Source of the DNA: Fontibacillus phaseoli
Lineage (GTDB): Bacteria; Bacillota; Bacilli; Paenibacillales; Paenibacillaceae
Direction of reading: 5' to 3'
DNA: 64,000 nt
Assembly: GCF_003337355.1 (NCBI RefSeq)
Contig: NZ_QPJW01000002.1
Coordinates: 229,537 to 293,536, forward strand
The notes under the pieces are model-generated. The model had not been told where the DNA came from. It ran no database searches and was given only the letters and a program-made list of their open reading frames with translations. A program made the translations under genes and the position numbers. Numbering within the stretch: the stretch's first letter is position 1; each line of letters opens with the position of its first letter. Positions 1-9,064 of the stretch are shown piece after piece.

Positions 1-2006
1 TGTATCGCCTGCTCTATGGAAGGACGATCTGCATCCTCTGTAAGCGTCGGGTAAAGCTCTGTATATTGGCTTTTTCCCGTAAGTTGGTCATATACGGAAT
101 CAAATACTACAACCTGAACTCCGTTGATAAATCCCTCATTTTCAAGTGTTATAGGAGAATCCAGCAGAGCGATAACTTTCAGAGAAGTTCCGTTTATAGA
201 AAGATTATCACCTACCGATAGGGCGGTGTTTTTCATTTCTGTACCCTCAAAGAAAATAGGGATTGGATTTTGAACCAAACATGCCGTACCGTTCTTTAAC
301 GCTTGCAAATCTGATTCGGGAAGCGTAGAAACCAAATCTGTCAATCGCACTTCGTCAATGCCGACAATTTGGAAACTTTCGCCCGGTTGTGGAATAAAAG
401 ACGTTTGTATGTCTTTCAGTTCTCCATTTTCATCCTGCTGATACATGCTATATTTCAAGGTGGATATTGACTGAATGCCTGGATTGTTTTTCAATGCAAC
501 CACATCCTTCACGGAGAATCCAACGGTCTGGCTGTTCATGGAATAATCCCCAAGGTGCATCCTCTGAATATCTTCAGAGGCATCCAAAAGCCCGGAAAAG
601 CTTTGCAATGCCACAAATACCGTGATACTCATAACAAGAGAGAGGATAGTAATTGCTGTTCTGCCCCGATTTCGCTTCATGTTCATACGCGCATAAAAAG
701 CTTCAAAATTGCGGATGCGTTTGACTTTCCTGTTTCGCCGTTTGATGCTGGCCGTTTGCCCCAACAGGGCAATCGTAGGGGATACTTTAGCAGCGTAGCG
801 GGCAGCAGGTATAGCGGAGATAAAGGCAAACAACAGCGTAATGCCTACGCTTATCAGCAGTGGAATTGCTTTGCTTCCCGCATTTTCAGCGATCATTGCC
901 GCAACCTCTGTTTCAGAGCTTGCTAGAAATAAGTCGGGGTTGAAAAAGCTACTCGCCGCTATTGTAATTCCTTTGGTTGATAATATCCCAAGCAAAATAC
1001 CGATGGGAATGCCCATCCCGCATAAAATAGTAAGCTGTGAGGAAACAAGAAGATAAAGCTTGCTTTTTTCTGCACCGATAGCCCTTAAAATGCCATATTC
1101 TTTTACTCGCTTTGTTACGGCAATTCTCAAAATATTGTAAACCACCAGCCCGGAAGCAAGCAGAACAAGCAGACCAATTAAAATGCCAGCCAAGGTCATA
1201 TAAGAAAAGCCCGAATCGGTTTCAACTGTTGATTCTGTCCGATACTGAATTCCTGCCGTGGAAAGCATCGTATCGTTATATTGGATGCAGTATTGCGGTA
1301 TGGCATATTGTGCAGCTAAATCATCTACTACACTTTGAAATGACTTTTTGTCAGTGGTACGAATGTCAACAGAGTACAGCATATACTTATCGGGAAGTAC
1401 CTTTTCAGCTGTGCCCGTACCGACAATACCGAGAACGGTGCCGCTTACATAACCAATATAATTCGACTTAAGAATGCCTGTCAGAATAAAGTTGTTCGCA
1501 TATTCATAGCCGGCCTCGGTATCCCGCAAGAGGGAAATATGAAGGTCAAGGGAAAGGGGATCGCCAAGTTCGCCTTGAAATCCGAGCATATCCAAAACAT
1601 CCTGTGGTAAAGCGATTTCTCCCGCCTTTTCGGGGAGCCGGCCGTTTTCAAGCTTGGCGTCCGATGGATAGGCAGAAAGAGCATTTCCCGAATATTCCCG
1701 CAGTAAAATAGATATTTTACCGTTTGCTATATCCGCAGTTCCAATCGAAAGGGTTCTTTCTGCGTAAGAAAGCCGGGAATCCGCCGATAATTTATTTGCC
1801 TGTTCTTCGGTCATTTGATGAAATGTTGCATATCGGTTTCCATTAAGGTTAATTGCCTGACTTTGCTGCATGGCATTTAAAATCCCAATGGATTGGCCGA
1901 TTACGGTTGTCATCATGGTAGATAGAATAACTGCAATTAAAATCAAAACAGAGGTGACTTTTTGCGCCCATAACTCTTTCAATGCAAGGGAACGGTATGA
2001 TTTCAT
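1..2006 (-). CDS. ABC transporter permease, FtsX/MacB type (3' end beyond window)
   Basis: Membrane permease of an ABC exporter, probably for peptides or antibiotics. The frame opens at ATG 2006 (MKSYRSLALKELWAQKVTS) and stays open to base 1, so at least 668 residues are present and the C-terminus is cut by the window edge. A membrane helix at about residues 18-40 is followed by a long extracytoplasmic stretch. Several helices follow in the 900-1150 region, where the sequence reads ILRAIGAEKSK, typical of FtsX domains. A second MNMKRNRGRT segment then starts another transmembrane unit, so the protein is a double-FtsX permease. Its ATG overlaps the TGA of the upstream ATPase (ATGA), indicating translational coupling in an RR-HK-ATPase-permease operon. 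The substrate is unknown. Confidence 0.85.
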   Translation of the reverse strand, partial: MKSYRSLALKELWAQKVTSVLILIAVILSTMMTTVIGQSIGILNAMQQSQAINLNGNRYATFHQMTEEQANKLSADSRLSYAERTLSIGTADIANGKISILLREYSGNALSAYPSDAKLENGRLPEKAGEIALPQDVLDMLGFQGELGDPLSLDLHISLLRDTEAGYEYANNFILTGILKSNYIGYVSGTVLGIVGTGTAEKVLPDKYMLYSVDIRTTDKKSFQSVVDDLAAQYAIPQYCIQYNDTMLSTAGIQYRTESTVETDSGFSYMTLAGILIGLLVLLASGLVVYNILRIAVTKRVKEYGILRAIGAEKSKLYLLVSSQLTILCGMGIPIGILLGILSTKGITIAASSFFNPDLFLASSETEVAAMIAENAGSKAIPLLISVGITLLFAFISAIPAARYAAKVSPTIALLGQTASIKRRNRKVKRIRNFEAFYARMNMKRNRGRTAITILSLVMSITVFVALQSFSGLLDASEDIQRMHLGDYSMNSQTVGFSVKDVVALKNNPGIQSISTLKYSMYQQDENGELKDIQTSFIPQPGESFQIVGIDEVRLTDLVSTLPESDLQALKNGTACLVQNPIPIFFEGTEMKNTALSVGDNLSINGTSLKVIALLDSPITLENEGFINGVQVVVFDSVYDQLTGKSQYTELYPTLTEDADRPSIEQAI

Positions 2007-2677
2007 CTTGCCGCCACCTCCGAAAGAACACCATCCACAATGACAAACTGTCTATCCGCCATCGTGGCAATACGATTATCATGGGTGATAATAACAAGGG
2101 TTTTTCCCATTTTGCGCTGTATGTTTTTCAGCATTTCCATTACTTCGCCGCCGCTTTTACTGTCAAGGTTTCCGGTTGGTTCATCAGCAAAGATAATGTC
2201 CGGCTGGGCAATCAGGGCACGAGCAATGGCAACACGCTGCTGCTGACCACCCGACAACTCATGAGGTAAGTGGGTCAATCTGTTACTGATGCCAAGCCAA
2301 TCAGAAAGCTGTTTTAGATATTTTTCATCAGGCTGTTTCTTATCAAGCAACAATGGCATGATGATATTTTCTTTTGCCGTCAGAACAGGGAGCAGATTAA
2401 ATTGCTGAAAGACAAAGCCAATGCTTTGTCTGCGAAAAGCCGAAAGCTCTTTGTCGCTAAAGCTATAAATTTCTTTCCCGTCATAGGTAAGGCTGCCGGA
2501 TGTGGGTTTATCAAGTCCCGAGAGCAGATGCAGTAATGTGCTTTTTCCGCTGCCGGAAGGCCCCATAATGGATATAAAATCACTTGCCGCAATTACTAAG
2601 TCAACCTCATTCAAGGCAACAACCTTATTTTCACCACTGCCATAAATCTTTGAGAGCTCTTTGGCTTCAATGATCAT
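2003..2677 (-). CDS. ABC transporter ATP-binding protein (MacB/LolD type)
   Basis: Energises the downstream FtsX-type permease. The 224 residues contain Walker A (GPSGSGKST near residue 40), a Q-loop (FVFQQFNLLPVLT), the signature LSGGQQQRVAIARAL, Walker B (IIFADEPTGNLDS) and the switch histidine (ITHDNRIA). It starts at ATG 2677 behind a GGGGAG site. It follows a histidine kinase by 62 bases and overlaps the permease start by 4 bases, so the four genes form one operon. HK-RR-coupled transporters of this kind usually export or sense antimicrobial peptides. That role is inferred from context only. Confidence 0.93.
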   Translation of the reverse strand: MIIEAKELSKIYGSGENKVVALNEVDLVIAASDFISIMGPSGSGKSTLLHLLSGLDKPTSGSLTYDGKEIYSFSDKELSAFRRQSIGFVFQQFNLLPVLTAKENIIMPLLLDKKQPDEKYLKQLSDWLGISNRLTHLPHELSGGQQQRVAIARALIAQPDIIFADEPTGNLDSKSGGEVMEMLKNIQRKMGKTLVIITHDNRIATMADRQFVIVDGVLSEVAAR

Positions 2678-2739
2678 AAAAAAACACTCCCCTTATTTTT
2701 GATTTAGGGAGAGTGTAAAATATAAATCTCAAGTATCTC

Positions 2740-3900
2740 TCAAGATTTCAAAACAAGAAAACAAGCCGTCACTTTCGCTCCGAGTTCGGTGTTTTCTATT
2801 TTAAGATTTCCCCCATGCTTTTTGCAAAGCAGAGAGCATACATAAAGTCCCATGCCAAAATGCTCTTGTTCGTCCCGGTTATCATCCCTTAAAAATGGAC
2901 TGATTCCTTTTTGAAGAATAACAGGCGGAAAGCCGTTTCCATCATCAGACACACCTACTGCTATTTTTTCATTATCGTAAGACAGTTTTATATAAACTGC
3001 GGTTTTGGCATATCGCAGCGCATTGTTGACGAGGTTCTCTGAAACATTTTGAATCATTGCTTGGTCAACAAATATTTCTTCATTTGCTCCACAGCAGGAA
3101 AACTTAATTTCTTTTTCTGCCTTACCGTTTAAAAATAATAAGCTCTGTTCCAGTTCTTTTGAAAGCACCGACCAACTGGTGGCTTGCGGAGCATACGTCC
3201 AGTCCTCTAGCTTTTGTGCGGTGGACATAGCTTCTACATAGTTCTCTATCCGGGCGGTGTACTGTGTAATCAAAGAGAGCGATTCTTTTACACTGGAACA
3301 ATCAAGCTTTTCTTCGGTTAAATTCTTTTGCAATAATTTAGCGCATCCTTTTAGAACAGTTACGGGATTTCTTAAATCATGGGAAAACGCAGCGTTTAAC
3401 CGTTTTCGTTCTTCCATTTGCCTCCAAAGTTCTTTGTTATTATGCTTAAGTTCCAAGCGCATTGTTTCAAAAGCGGAGCAAAGCGCCCCGAGTTCATCAC
3501 CCGAATATTTTTCAACGGTAAAATCCAAGTCTTGCTGCTGAATCCGTTCTGCGCTGTTTTGTAAAATGGCAAGAGGCTTTTTCAGCTTGATGCGATAAAA
3601 CGTAATGTCAGCCAATATCAAGGATAAGACAACAAAGAAAATGGGTAGTGCAAATTGCAGTATATTTACCAAGAGATATTTTGCGTTATGATGGTCTCCT
3701 ACAGTGCCATTATGATAGGAAGAAATAAGCTCGTCATTTTCGTCTATCGACATTTCATATTGGGGATATACTTCAACCTTGCTTCGGAGTTCAACACATA
3801 CCATAAAAGAAACAGCAGATAACAACAGACCAACACATAGAAAGAGTGCGCTAATCACAAAGAAAGACTGCCTTAAGCTTCGATTCTTTAACCATTCCAT
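2740..3900 (-). CDS. Sensor histidine kinase
   Basis: Membrane sensor kinase of 386 residues. Two membrane helices (about 12-36 and 77-102) enclose a short external loop. A HAMP-like linker follows, then the phosphoacceptor box AAFSHDLRNPVTVLKG with His174, and an ATPase domain with N box (ENLVNNALRYA) and G boxes (DDGNGFP, FGMGLYV). The small sensory loop suggests that the ABC transporter next door, or the membrane interface, provides the signal. The start overlaps the end of the response regulator gene by 13 bases. The 62-base gap to the ATPase gene contains the repeated CTCAAGA-type sequence also seen upstream of the regulator gene, possibly a regulator-binding motif. Confidence 0.92.
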   Translation of the reverse strand: MEWLKNRSLRQSFFVISALFLCVGLLLSAVSFMVCVELRSKVEVYPQYEMSIDENDELISSYHNGTVGDHHNAKYLLVNILQFALPIFFVVLSLILADITFYRIKLKKPLAILQNSAERIQQQDLDFTVEKYSGDELGALCSAFETMRLELKHNNKELWRQMEERKRLNAAFSHDLRNPVTVLKGCAKLLQKNLTEEKLDCSSVKESLSLITQYTARIENYVEAMSTAQKLEDWTYAPQATSWSVLSKELEQSLLFLNGKAEKEIKFSCCGANEEIFVDQAMIQNVSENLVNNALRYAKTAVYIKLSYDNEKIAVGVSDDGNGFPPVILQKGISPFLRDDNRDEQEHFGMGLYVCSLLCKKHGGNLKIENTELGAKVTACFLVLKS

Positions 3901-4562
3901 TTATAGCCCACCCCCCAAACGGTTTCTATATAACTGTGCAGTGAGAGTGCAGCAAATTTCGCTCTTATTTTTCGAATATGTTCCATAATCGTATCGCTGT
4001 TTCCATCGCCCTCAAGCCCCCATACGAAACTGTATATCCGTTCCCGGTCAAACACCTGTCCTGCATTGGTGGATAGAAGTTCTACGATGTCAAATTCTTT
4101 TTTTGAAAGTTCGGCAACAGAATCCTTTAATGTGATCTGCCGCTTTGAGTAGTCTATCACCATATCCCCGAAGAAACGCACAATTGAATGCTCTTGCCTG
4201 CGATTCTCACGTCTTAAATGGGCTGCTACCCTTGCACCTAATTCATCAAGGTCAAAAGGTTTTACAATATAGTCGTCTGCGCCTGCACGAAATCCATTGA
4301 TCTTGTCACTTGTTTCAATACGAGCAGTCAAGAATAAAATCGGGCATGAGATGTGTTCTCTAATACGCTGGCAAACAGTAAGGCCATCTATATCAGGCAT
4401 ATTGATATCCAGCAAAATAATATCCGGGTTGTGCGCAGCTTTTTGTAACGCTTCATTTCCGTTGAAAGCAGTGTAAACCAAGTAACCTGACATTTCAAAA
4501 TAGTGCTTCATCAGGGTGACAATACCTTTTTCATCGTCTACCAGTAAAATTTTTTTATTCAT
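3888..4562 (-). CDS. Response regulator, OmpR/PhoB family
   Basis: DNA-binding partner of the adjacent kinase, 224 residues. The receiver domain shows the acidic pair DD at 9-10, phosphoacceptor Asp52 (LLDINMPD), and the conserved Thr/Lys region (LTARIE, VKPFDLDEL). A C-terminal winged helix ends in the usual VWGVGYKW motif. ATG 4562 (MNKKILLVDD) sits 8 bases after GGGGGG and was chosen over the longer MEGGDVD reading. First gene of the RR-HK-ABC operon. Bases just upstream (about 4600-4630) carry two TCTCAAGATTT/TCTCAAT-like half sites that could be its own binding sites. Confidence 0.93.
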   Translation of the reverse strand: MNKKILLVDDEKGIVTLMKHYFEMSGYLVYTAFNGNEALQKAAHNPDIILLDINMPDIDGLTVCQRIREHISCPILFLTARIETSDKINGFRAGADDYIVKPFDLDELGARVAAHLRRENRRQEHSIVRFFGDMVIDYSKRQITLKDSVAELSKKEFDIVELLSTNAGQVFDRERIYSFVWGLEGDGNSDTIMEHIRKIRAKFAALSLHSYIETVWGVGYKWNG

Positions 4563-4991
4563 ATCAACGTCCCCCCCTTCCACAGAGTAGTTTTTATTAT
4601 CTCAATTAAATCTCAAGATTTTCTCAATTCTGTTTTCCTCATAGAGCTTATGTATCCTACGTCTGGAAATTCCCCATTTATCAGAAGCCTGCTGTACGGA
4701 TTCGCCATAGACAGCGGAAACTTGATTTATTTACCAGGCATTATTGTGGAAGATTTTGCTCATGTGACTTACTACGCTCCAGTGGATGTGTCCGTGAATA
4801 ACGTGGTTGTCGCCCTTTTTCCAATTTCCATATTCCACTGAAAATCCATGCATAGTAGAACTTCCTGCTGAAGGATCGGCGACATGTATCCTAGTACTCG
4901 TAAAAATCAAACTATTACCATGCTCTAATGGTCTACACCATTCTTAAAAACTGCAATACACTATATCAACCTTAAAAAAGGAGTGATATAG
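4563..4991. other. Intergenic region with a degraded HTH gene
   Basis: This holds the promoter region of the minus-strand two-component operon (near 4570-4640), the HTH remnant described separately (4602-4730), and the leader of the plus-strand crystallin gene, with a ribosome site AAGGAG just before 4992. No other coding signal was found. The 63-codon plus-strand reading frame at 4650-4841 is the shadow of the remnant. Confidence 0.5.
4602..4730 (-). pseudogene. Remnant of a helix-turn-helix protein
   Basis: Minus-strand translation after an in-frame TAA reads ...VYGESVQQASDKWGIS followed by RRRIHKLYEENRIE. This resembles the MerR/excisionase-like HTH heads of small Firmicute DNA-binding proteins (AADKWGISxRRV...GRI). 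There is no start codon, the upstream frame is stopped, and about 43 codons remain. It is a decayed fragment with no deducible partner. Confidence 0.4.
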
Positions 4992-5366
4992 TTGGCAAAC
5001 AGTGATGTACGTCTTGCACTTTGGTCAGGTACTAATTTTTCTGGTCGTCGGATCCTCTTCAGACGCGGAGGGGTTGCAGTTCGAGATCTTGGAGCGTTTC
5101 GGTTTAACAACGCACTTTCAAGCTTCCGACTCAGAAATGTTGTGCAAAGCTCTCAAGTAACGCTGGTGCTGTTTTCGGGAATTAACTTTCAGGGGTCTTT
5201 CCGTGTATTCCGAGGCAGTCAAAATGTGTCTAACTTGGGCAATTTCAACTTCAACAACGTCACATCTTCGTTCATTTTGGTTGGCCGCAATCTTACGAAC
5301 TCGGAAATATCTCAAATTCAAAACACTGGAAGACCACCTAGCGACATTCTTAATATAAGACAATAA
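4992..5366 (+). CDS. Beta/gamma-crystallin domain protein
   Basis: A 124-residue protein built of two Greek-key repeats. The first (about 6-47) runs VRLALWSGTNFSG to FNNALSSF, the second (about 55-97) VTLVLFSGINFQG to FNNVTSSF. Both end in the NN-x-x-SS pattern, which matches the (N/D)(N/D)xx(S/T)S calcium-binding motif of microbial crystallins. The start is TTG at 4992 after an AAGGAG site; there is no signal peptide. The hairpin with a T5 tail at 5428-5471 is its likely terminator. Related proteins occur in Paenibacillus, where the role is mostly unknown; calcium binding is likely, function otherwise open. Confidence 0.8.
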   Translation: MANSDVRLALWSGTNFSGRRILFRRGGVAVRDLGAFRFNNALSSFRLRNVVQSSQVTLVLFSGINFQGSFRVFRGSQNVSNLGNFNFNNVTSSFILVGRNLTNSEISQIQNTGRPPSDILNIRQ

Positions 5367-5427
5367 ATTAAAATCGAGTGTCATCACTTCTCTGAAAATC
5401 AACCCGACTAGCTAGGAACCCGAATAA

Positions 5428-5515
5428 TAGCCCCAGCTTAGATAGTTTATATCTTAGGCTGGGGCTTTTTACCGTCTTATCCTCTTCCCTGATTATACTT
5501 CTGACAACCATTACA
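5428..5515 (+). repeat. attC-like remnant now acting as terminator
   Basis: The hairpin AGCCCCAGCTTAGATAG / TATCTTAGGCTGGGGCT followed by TTTTT is a good intrinsic terminator for the crystallin gene. The same bases continue into CTTCCCTGATTATACTTCTGACAACC. That string matches the interior of the cassette-end repeats at 29.2 and 44.9 kb. Outer arms are missing. This is the leftmost trace of the repeat family in the window. Confidence 0.65.
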
Positions 5516-5520
5516 GTCAC

Positions 5521-7869
5521 TCACGTCTCCACCAGCACGCTCCCCAAGGAGATCGCTTCTTCCATCAACGGGCTCGGCGTTCCAATGCTATACACCTGCA
5601 AATGGTGCATGGCCCGGGTGCAAGCGGTGTAAAACAATCTCCGCAAGCTTTCGTCTCCATAAACGCGTATGGATGCATCATATACGAGGACTGCGTCAAA
5701 CTCGATGCCTTTAGCCAGATATGCCGGGATAACCACCACGCCCTGCTTATATTCGATCGAGTCGCGCGTCACAAGCTTAAGTTCTTCGATCTCGCCCAAT
5801 GCCTCATATGCGACCGCGCTCTCCGCCGCGGATTTGCAAACGATCGCGATCGTGGTATAACCCTGGGCCTTTAATTCGGCAACTTGGTTCGTTATCCGGT
5901 GGCGTAATGTCCCGAGATCTGCCAATACCGTCAGCACCGGCTTATTTCCGCTCCGTTCGAACGGCTCGATCTGGTCGCCCCCGGAAATAAGGCTTCGCGT
6001 AAATTCCACGATGGGTTTGGTCGACCGATAGCTTCGTTTTAAGATGATTGCCTCCGTTTGGTCTACCCCGTAAAGGCCGGTTAGCACGTTAAAGTCAACC
6101 GCTTCGGCGGCATGGGCAAACACTGCTTGATGAAAATCGCCGAGTACCGTTATTTTTGCTACTGGAAACAGTCTTTTGATGAACTCGAACTGGAGCGGCG
6201 AATAATCCTGCGCTTCATCGATGAGGACGTGCCGGATCGAAACATTACTCTGAAATCCGTGAATGAGCTCCGTCAACAACAAAAACGGGGTCGCATCCTC
6301 ATATAACAGCTTGTCTTTGTCCAGATTTTTCACCGTCAGCCGGCAAATGTCCGCCCATGCTTCCGGAACTTCCCCTTCCAGCCATGATCCTGCATGCTGC
6401 GGTTCTTCGAATAACCGTTTATAAACCTCTGCCAGATCGACGAACTGAAGTGAAGATATCTCTTCGCGCAGCGGCTTTAATTTCTTACGCACGATCATCC
6501 GTTCAAGTTCCGCAATTAGGCGCTCCCCTTCGATATCTTCCTCCGAATCTTCACTCAAGCCTAGCTTTTTCCGAATCCGGGCATAGGCCTGTTCATATTG
6601 CTCATTGCTGAGGAGCTCAATTGCATCCTGTACCCACGGCTTGTGCCGCTCCAGCTTCTCGACTTCTTTGACCCGCTCGTTCAGCCACGCCGTCAGCCGC
6701 TCAATCCTCCTGGAAAAACGAACCGAAGCGTCGCCACCGTAGAATTTTTCCGCCATTTCCTCAGCAGAAATCAGCGTTTCCCCTCGGAACTGCAAACTTT
6801 TGAACCGCATGCCGCCTTGTTCCAGTGAAGATCGGTATGCCTGGATCAATTCGAAAAATGACACCGACGCCTTAATCCGGATCGCAGCCAACCGGGTCCG
6901 GTACTCAGGGTCTTCTGCGGCCGTGAGCACATACTCCAGCTGTCCGTAAGGATCTTCGACCTCATACGTGTCGCTTAACCTGTGATCCAAATACTCCTGG
7001 AAGGTCACTTGTTGCATGTTCTCCTCCCCAAGCTCGGGCAGCACGTTGGAGACGTAGGATTTAAACATCGCATTCGGTGAAAATAGAATGATCTGATCTG
7101 CCGTAAGACGATCCCGGTACTTATACAGCAAATAGGCGATGCGTTGCATAGCCGCGGAGGTTTTGCCGCTGCCGGCGGCACCTTGGACGATGAGCAGGCG
7201 ACCGCTGTCCTGCCGGATAATCCGGTTTTGCTCCTGCTGGATCGTCGCAACGATACTGCGCATGTGTTTGTCTGCGGATTGGCCAAGCACCTGCTGCAAT
7301 ACCTCGTCCCCGATCGTCAAGGAGGTATCGAACATCGATTCGATCTCTCCCCGGCGAATGAGATACTGCCATTTCTGCTTCAGTTTCCCGGTGATCTTGC
7401 CGCCGGGCGTCACATATTCGGCCGGGCCGGGAGTATAATCATAATACATGCTGGATACCGGCGCCCGCCAATCATAAATTAAAAAGTCGTCCCCGCCGGG
7501 GTCCATTAAAGAAGAGACGCCAATATAAATCCGTTCGACTCCCGGGCCTCCATCTTCAGTAAAATCAATCCGTCCGAAGTAAGGATTCTCCTGCATACGG
7601 CGCAGCGATGTCAAGCGTTTGGAAGATTGGCGGTGGCTGCTTTGACTCAGCGACAGGACCTCAGCCTGTTGTCGCAAGCTGATAATCGTTTCAAGCAAAT
7701 CGTCGAAATTGTCCTGATTGACCGTAACGTCCTCCCAAAAATACTTGCGGATATCGACGACCTCTTTCCGTTGCCGCGCGGCATCTTCCTCCACCTTGCC
7801 GATTTGCTCGGCGAGGATCTCCATGACATGATTCAAACGCTCCTGCTCCTGACGAAGTTCCTTGGCCAT
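5521..7869 (-). CDS. helD: RNA polymerase recycling motor HelD (UvrD-like helicase)
   Basis: HelD is a superfamily 1 ATPase that pulls stalled RNA polymerase off DNA. The 782 residues begin with a long charged coiled-coil arm (about 1-90). Then come Walker A GAAGSGKTS at 230-238, Walker B/DEAQ (LIDEAQDYS), the motif IV-V region (LKRSYRSTKPI, VVVIPAYLAKGIEFDAV) and the C-terminal motif FYTACTRAMHHL. ATG 7869 follows an AGGAG site; the longer reading to 7953 was rejected because it lacks one. It is monocistronic, with the hairpin at 5428-5471 downstream. Length and layout match Firmicute HelD. Confidence 0.9.
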   Translation of the reverse strand: MAKELRQEQERLNHVMEILAEQIGKVEEDAARQRKEVVDIRKYFWEDVTVNQDNFDDLLETIISLRQQAEVLSLSQSSHRQSSKRLTSLRRMQENPYFGRIDFTEDGGPGVERIYIGVSSLMDPGGDDFLIYDWRAPVSSMYYDYTPGPAEYVTPGGKITGKLKQKWQYLIRRGEIESMFDTSLTIGDEVLQQVLGQSADKHMRSIVATIQQEQNRIIRQDSGRLLIVQGAAGSGKTSAAMQRIAYLLYKYRDRLTADQIILFSPNAMFKSYVSNVLPELGEENMQQVTFQEYLDHRLSDTYEVEDPYGQLEYVLTAAEDPEYRTRLAAIRIKASVSFFELIQAYRSSLEQGGMRFKSLQFRGETLISAEEMAEKFYGGDASVRFSRRIERLTAWLNERVKEVEKLERHKPWVQDAIELLSNEQYEQAYARIRKKLGLSEDSEEDIEGERLIAELERMIVRKKLKPLREEISSLQFVDLAEVYKRLFEEPQHAGSWLEGEVPEAWADICRLTVKNLDKDKLLYEDATPFLLLTELIHGFQSNVSIRHVLIDEAQDYSPLQFEFIKRLFPVAKITVLGDFHQAVFAHAAEAVDFNVLTGLYGVDQTEAIILKRSYRSTKPIVEFTRSLISGGDQIEPFERSGNKPVLTVLADLGTLRHRITNQVAELKAQGYTTIAIVCKSAAESAVAYEALGEIEELKLVTRDSIEYKQGVVVIPAYLAKGIEFDAVLVYDASIRVYGDESLRRLFYTACTRAMHHLQVYSIGTPSPLMEEAISLGSVLVET

Positions 7870-8027
7870 CGTAAGCACTCCTTTTTTCAAAAAAATAGGG
7901 GTTGACTGAAGCTGGTTTTTTTTGTACAATAAAATTAGGAAAGTTATAACCAATTTCTAATTATTTGTACGCATGCTATTTCACTATAGCACGCTTTTTT
8001 TCGTTTATCAATACCCCTAGACATACA

Positions 8028-8072
8028 CAAACCCCGTCTCCGCTGCGATCCAGGGCGATTGACGGGGCTTAT
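8028..8072. terminator. Weak bidirectional terminator
   Basis: An inverted repeat ACCCCGTC (8031) / GACGGGGCT (8061) with a 22-base loop lies between the helD promoter region and the end of the lipoprotein gene. The T-tracts are poor on both strands, so termination strength is uncertain. Confidence 0.45.
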
Positions 8073-8074
8073 TA

Positions 8075-8536
8075 TTACGGAACGTATCTCTCAACTATTG
8101 CCGATAATTTGCTATTGATGATCTCAACATAGAACGGTTTTGATGAGAACTCCGTAAAGTTTGTACTGAAAAACTCATAGTCTACATTCTTATATTTCGT
8201 TGTAAACTCATCAAATTCTATTAAGTATATTTCCAGTTCATTTGATAAATCATATTCAACAAAATCTTGATCGATATATTCTTTTACTTGTATGATTGCT
8301 TTGTCGTCATATTCAAAAACAACTTCTTGAAAAGACACTTTATCTTGGTCAATTTGTAAATATCCTGACTTTAAATTCTCGAACTTAGTTTCAATGTCTT
8401 CAAAGGGGATTAAGGTGTCTTCATTGTTGTCCGCCCTTGTCTCCTCACTTCTGCCACAACCACTAACCGTCGATAATACGAGTGCTATGCTACAAATCAG
8501 TACCAACATTTTTCTCATAGAACATCTCGCTTTCAT
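8075..8536 (-). CDS. Small lipoprotein of unknown function
   Basis: A 153-residue secreted lipoprotein. The N-terminus carries a signal segment (KMLVLICSIALVLSTVSGC) ending in a lipobox cysteine, followed by an acidic, soluble domain without recognised motifs. The ATG at 8536 has GGAGAA upstream. AT content is higher than in helD, and the gene begins a run of small accessory genes on the minus strand. No family recognised. Confidence 0.7.
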   Translation of the reverse strand: MKARCSMRKMLVLICSIALVLSTVSGCGRSEETRADNNEDTLIPFEDIETKFENLKSGYLQIDQDKVSFQEVVFEYDDKAIIQVKEYIDQDFVEYDLSNELEIYLIEFDEFTTKYKNVDYEFFSTNFTEFSSKPFYVEIINSKLSAIVERYVP

Positions 8537-8713
8537 ATACGGGTTCTCCGTAATTGAATTGAACCTCCTCGTTATTTATAATCTTCTATTTCTCTTTTCA
8601 TCTATATATAGATAGAGCTTCTATTCCACGAATTAGTAACTTAATTAATACATATAAAGCGTAAAGACCAAGTAAGATAAATAATCCATAAATAATAAAC
8701 AATCTAGTTTTTC

Positions 8714-9064
8714 TTATATTTCTTCAACTATAGATTTCCCCTTCGACCGATCTTTGCAAGTCCATTCCCATTCTTCATGCATCCTTATTTTCCCGTCCTC
8801 CAAGATCTCCGGCTTCGACTTGCACACACCGGTCATGATTTCATTCTTATCATTGATATGATGATATCTCATATCCAGACAGCCATTAGTATCAACTAGC
8901 GCGATTAGATGTCCGGATATTATTCCGCCTCCCGAATAATCAGCCCAAACCGTATTATCGTTCTGAAAATACTTAAAAATAGTCTCCCGGTTCACTTCTC
9001 CGTTGTCCGTATTATTGACGGTTCTGAAAATCCTGCCGTTGTAATTTATAGAATTTATAATCAT
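8714..9064 (-). CDS. Small conserved protein often labelled N-acetylglutamate synthase-like
   Basis: A 116-residue beta-rich protein. The pattern NYNGRIFRTVNNTDNGEV, then YSGGGIISGHLIALVD, MRYHHIN and KIRMHEEWEWTCKDRSKGKS is that of a widespread small Firmicute family. Databases often call it n-acetylglutamate synthase, a name with little biochemical support. Its ATG overlaps the stop of the upstream alpha/beta hydrolase by 4 bases, so the two are co-translated. Confidence 0.65.
   Translation of the reverse strand: MIINSINYNGRIFRTVNNTDNGEVNRETIFKYFQNDNTVWADYSGGGIISGHLIALVDTNGCLDMRYHHINDKNEIMTGVCKSKPEILEDGKIRMHEEWEWTCKDRSKGKSIVEEI

Noticed and set aside
4650..4841. A plus-strand 63-codon frame
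   Set aside because: No ribosome site; the HTH-like remnant on the opposite strand explains the conservation.
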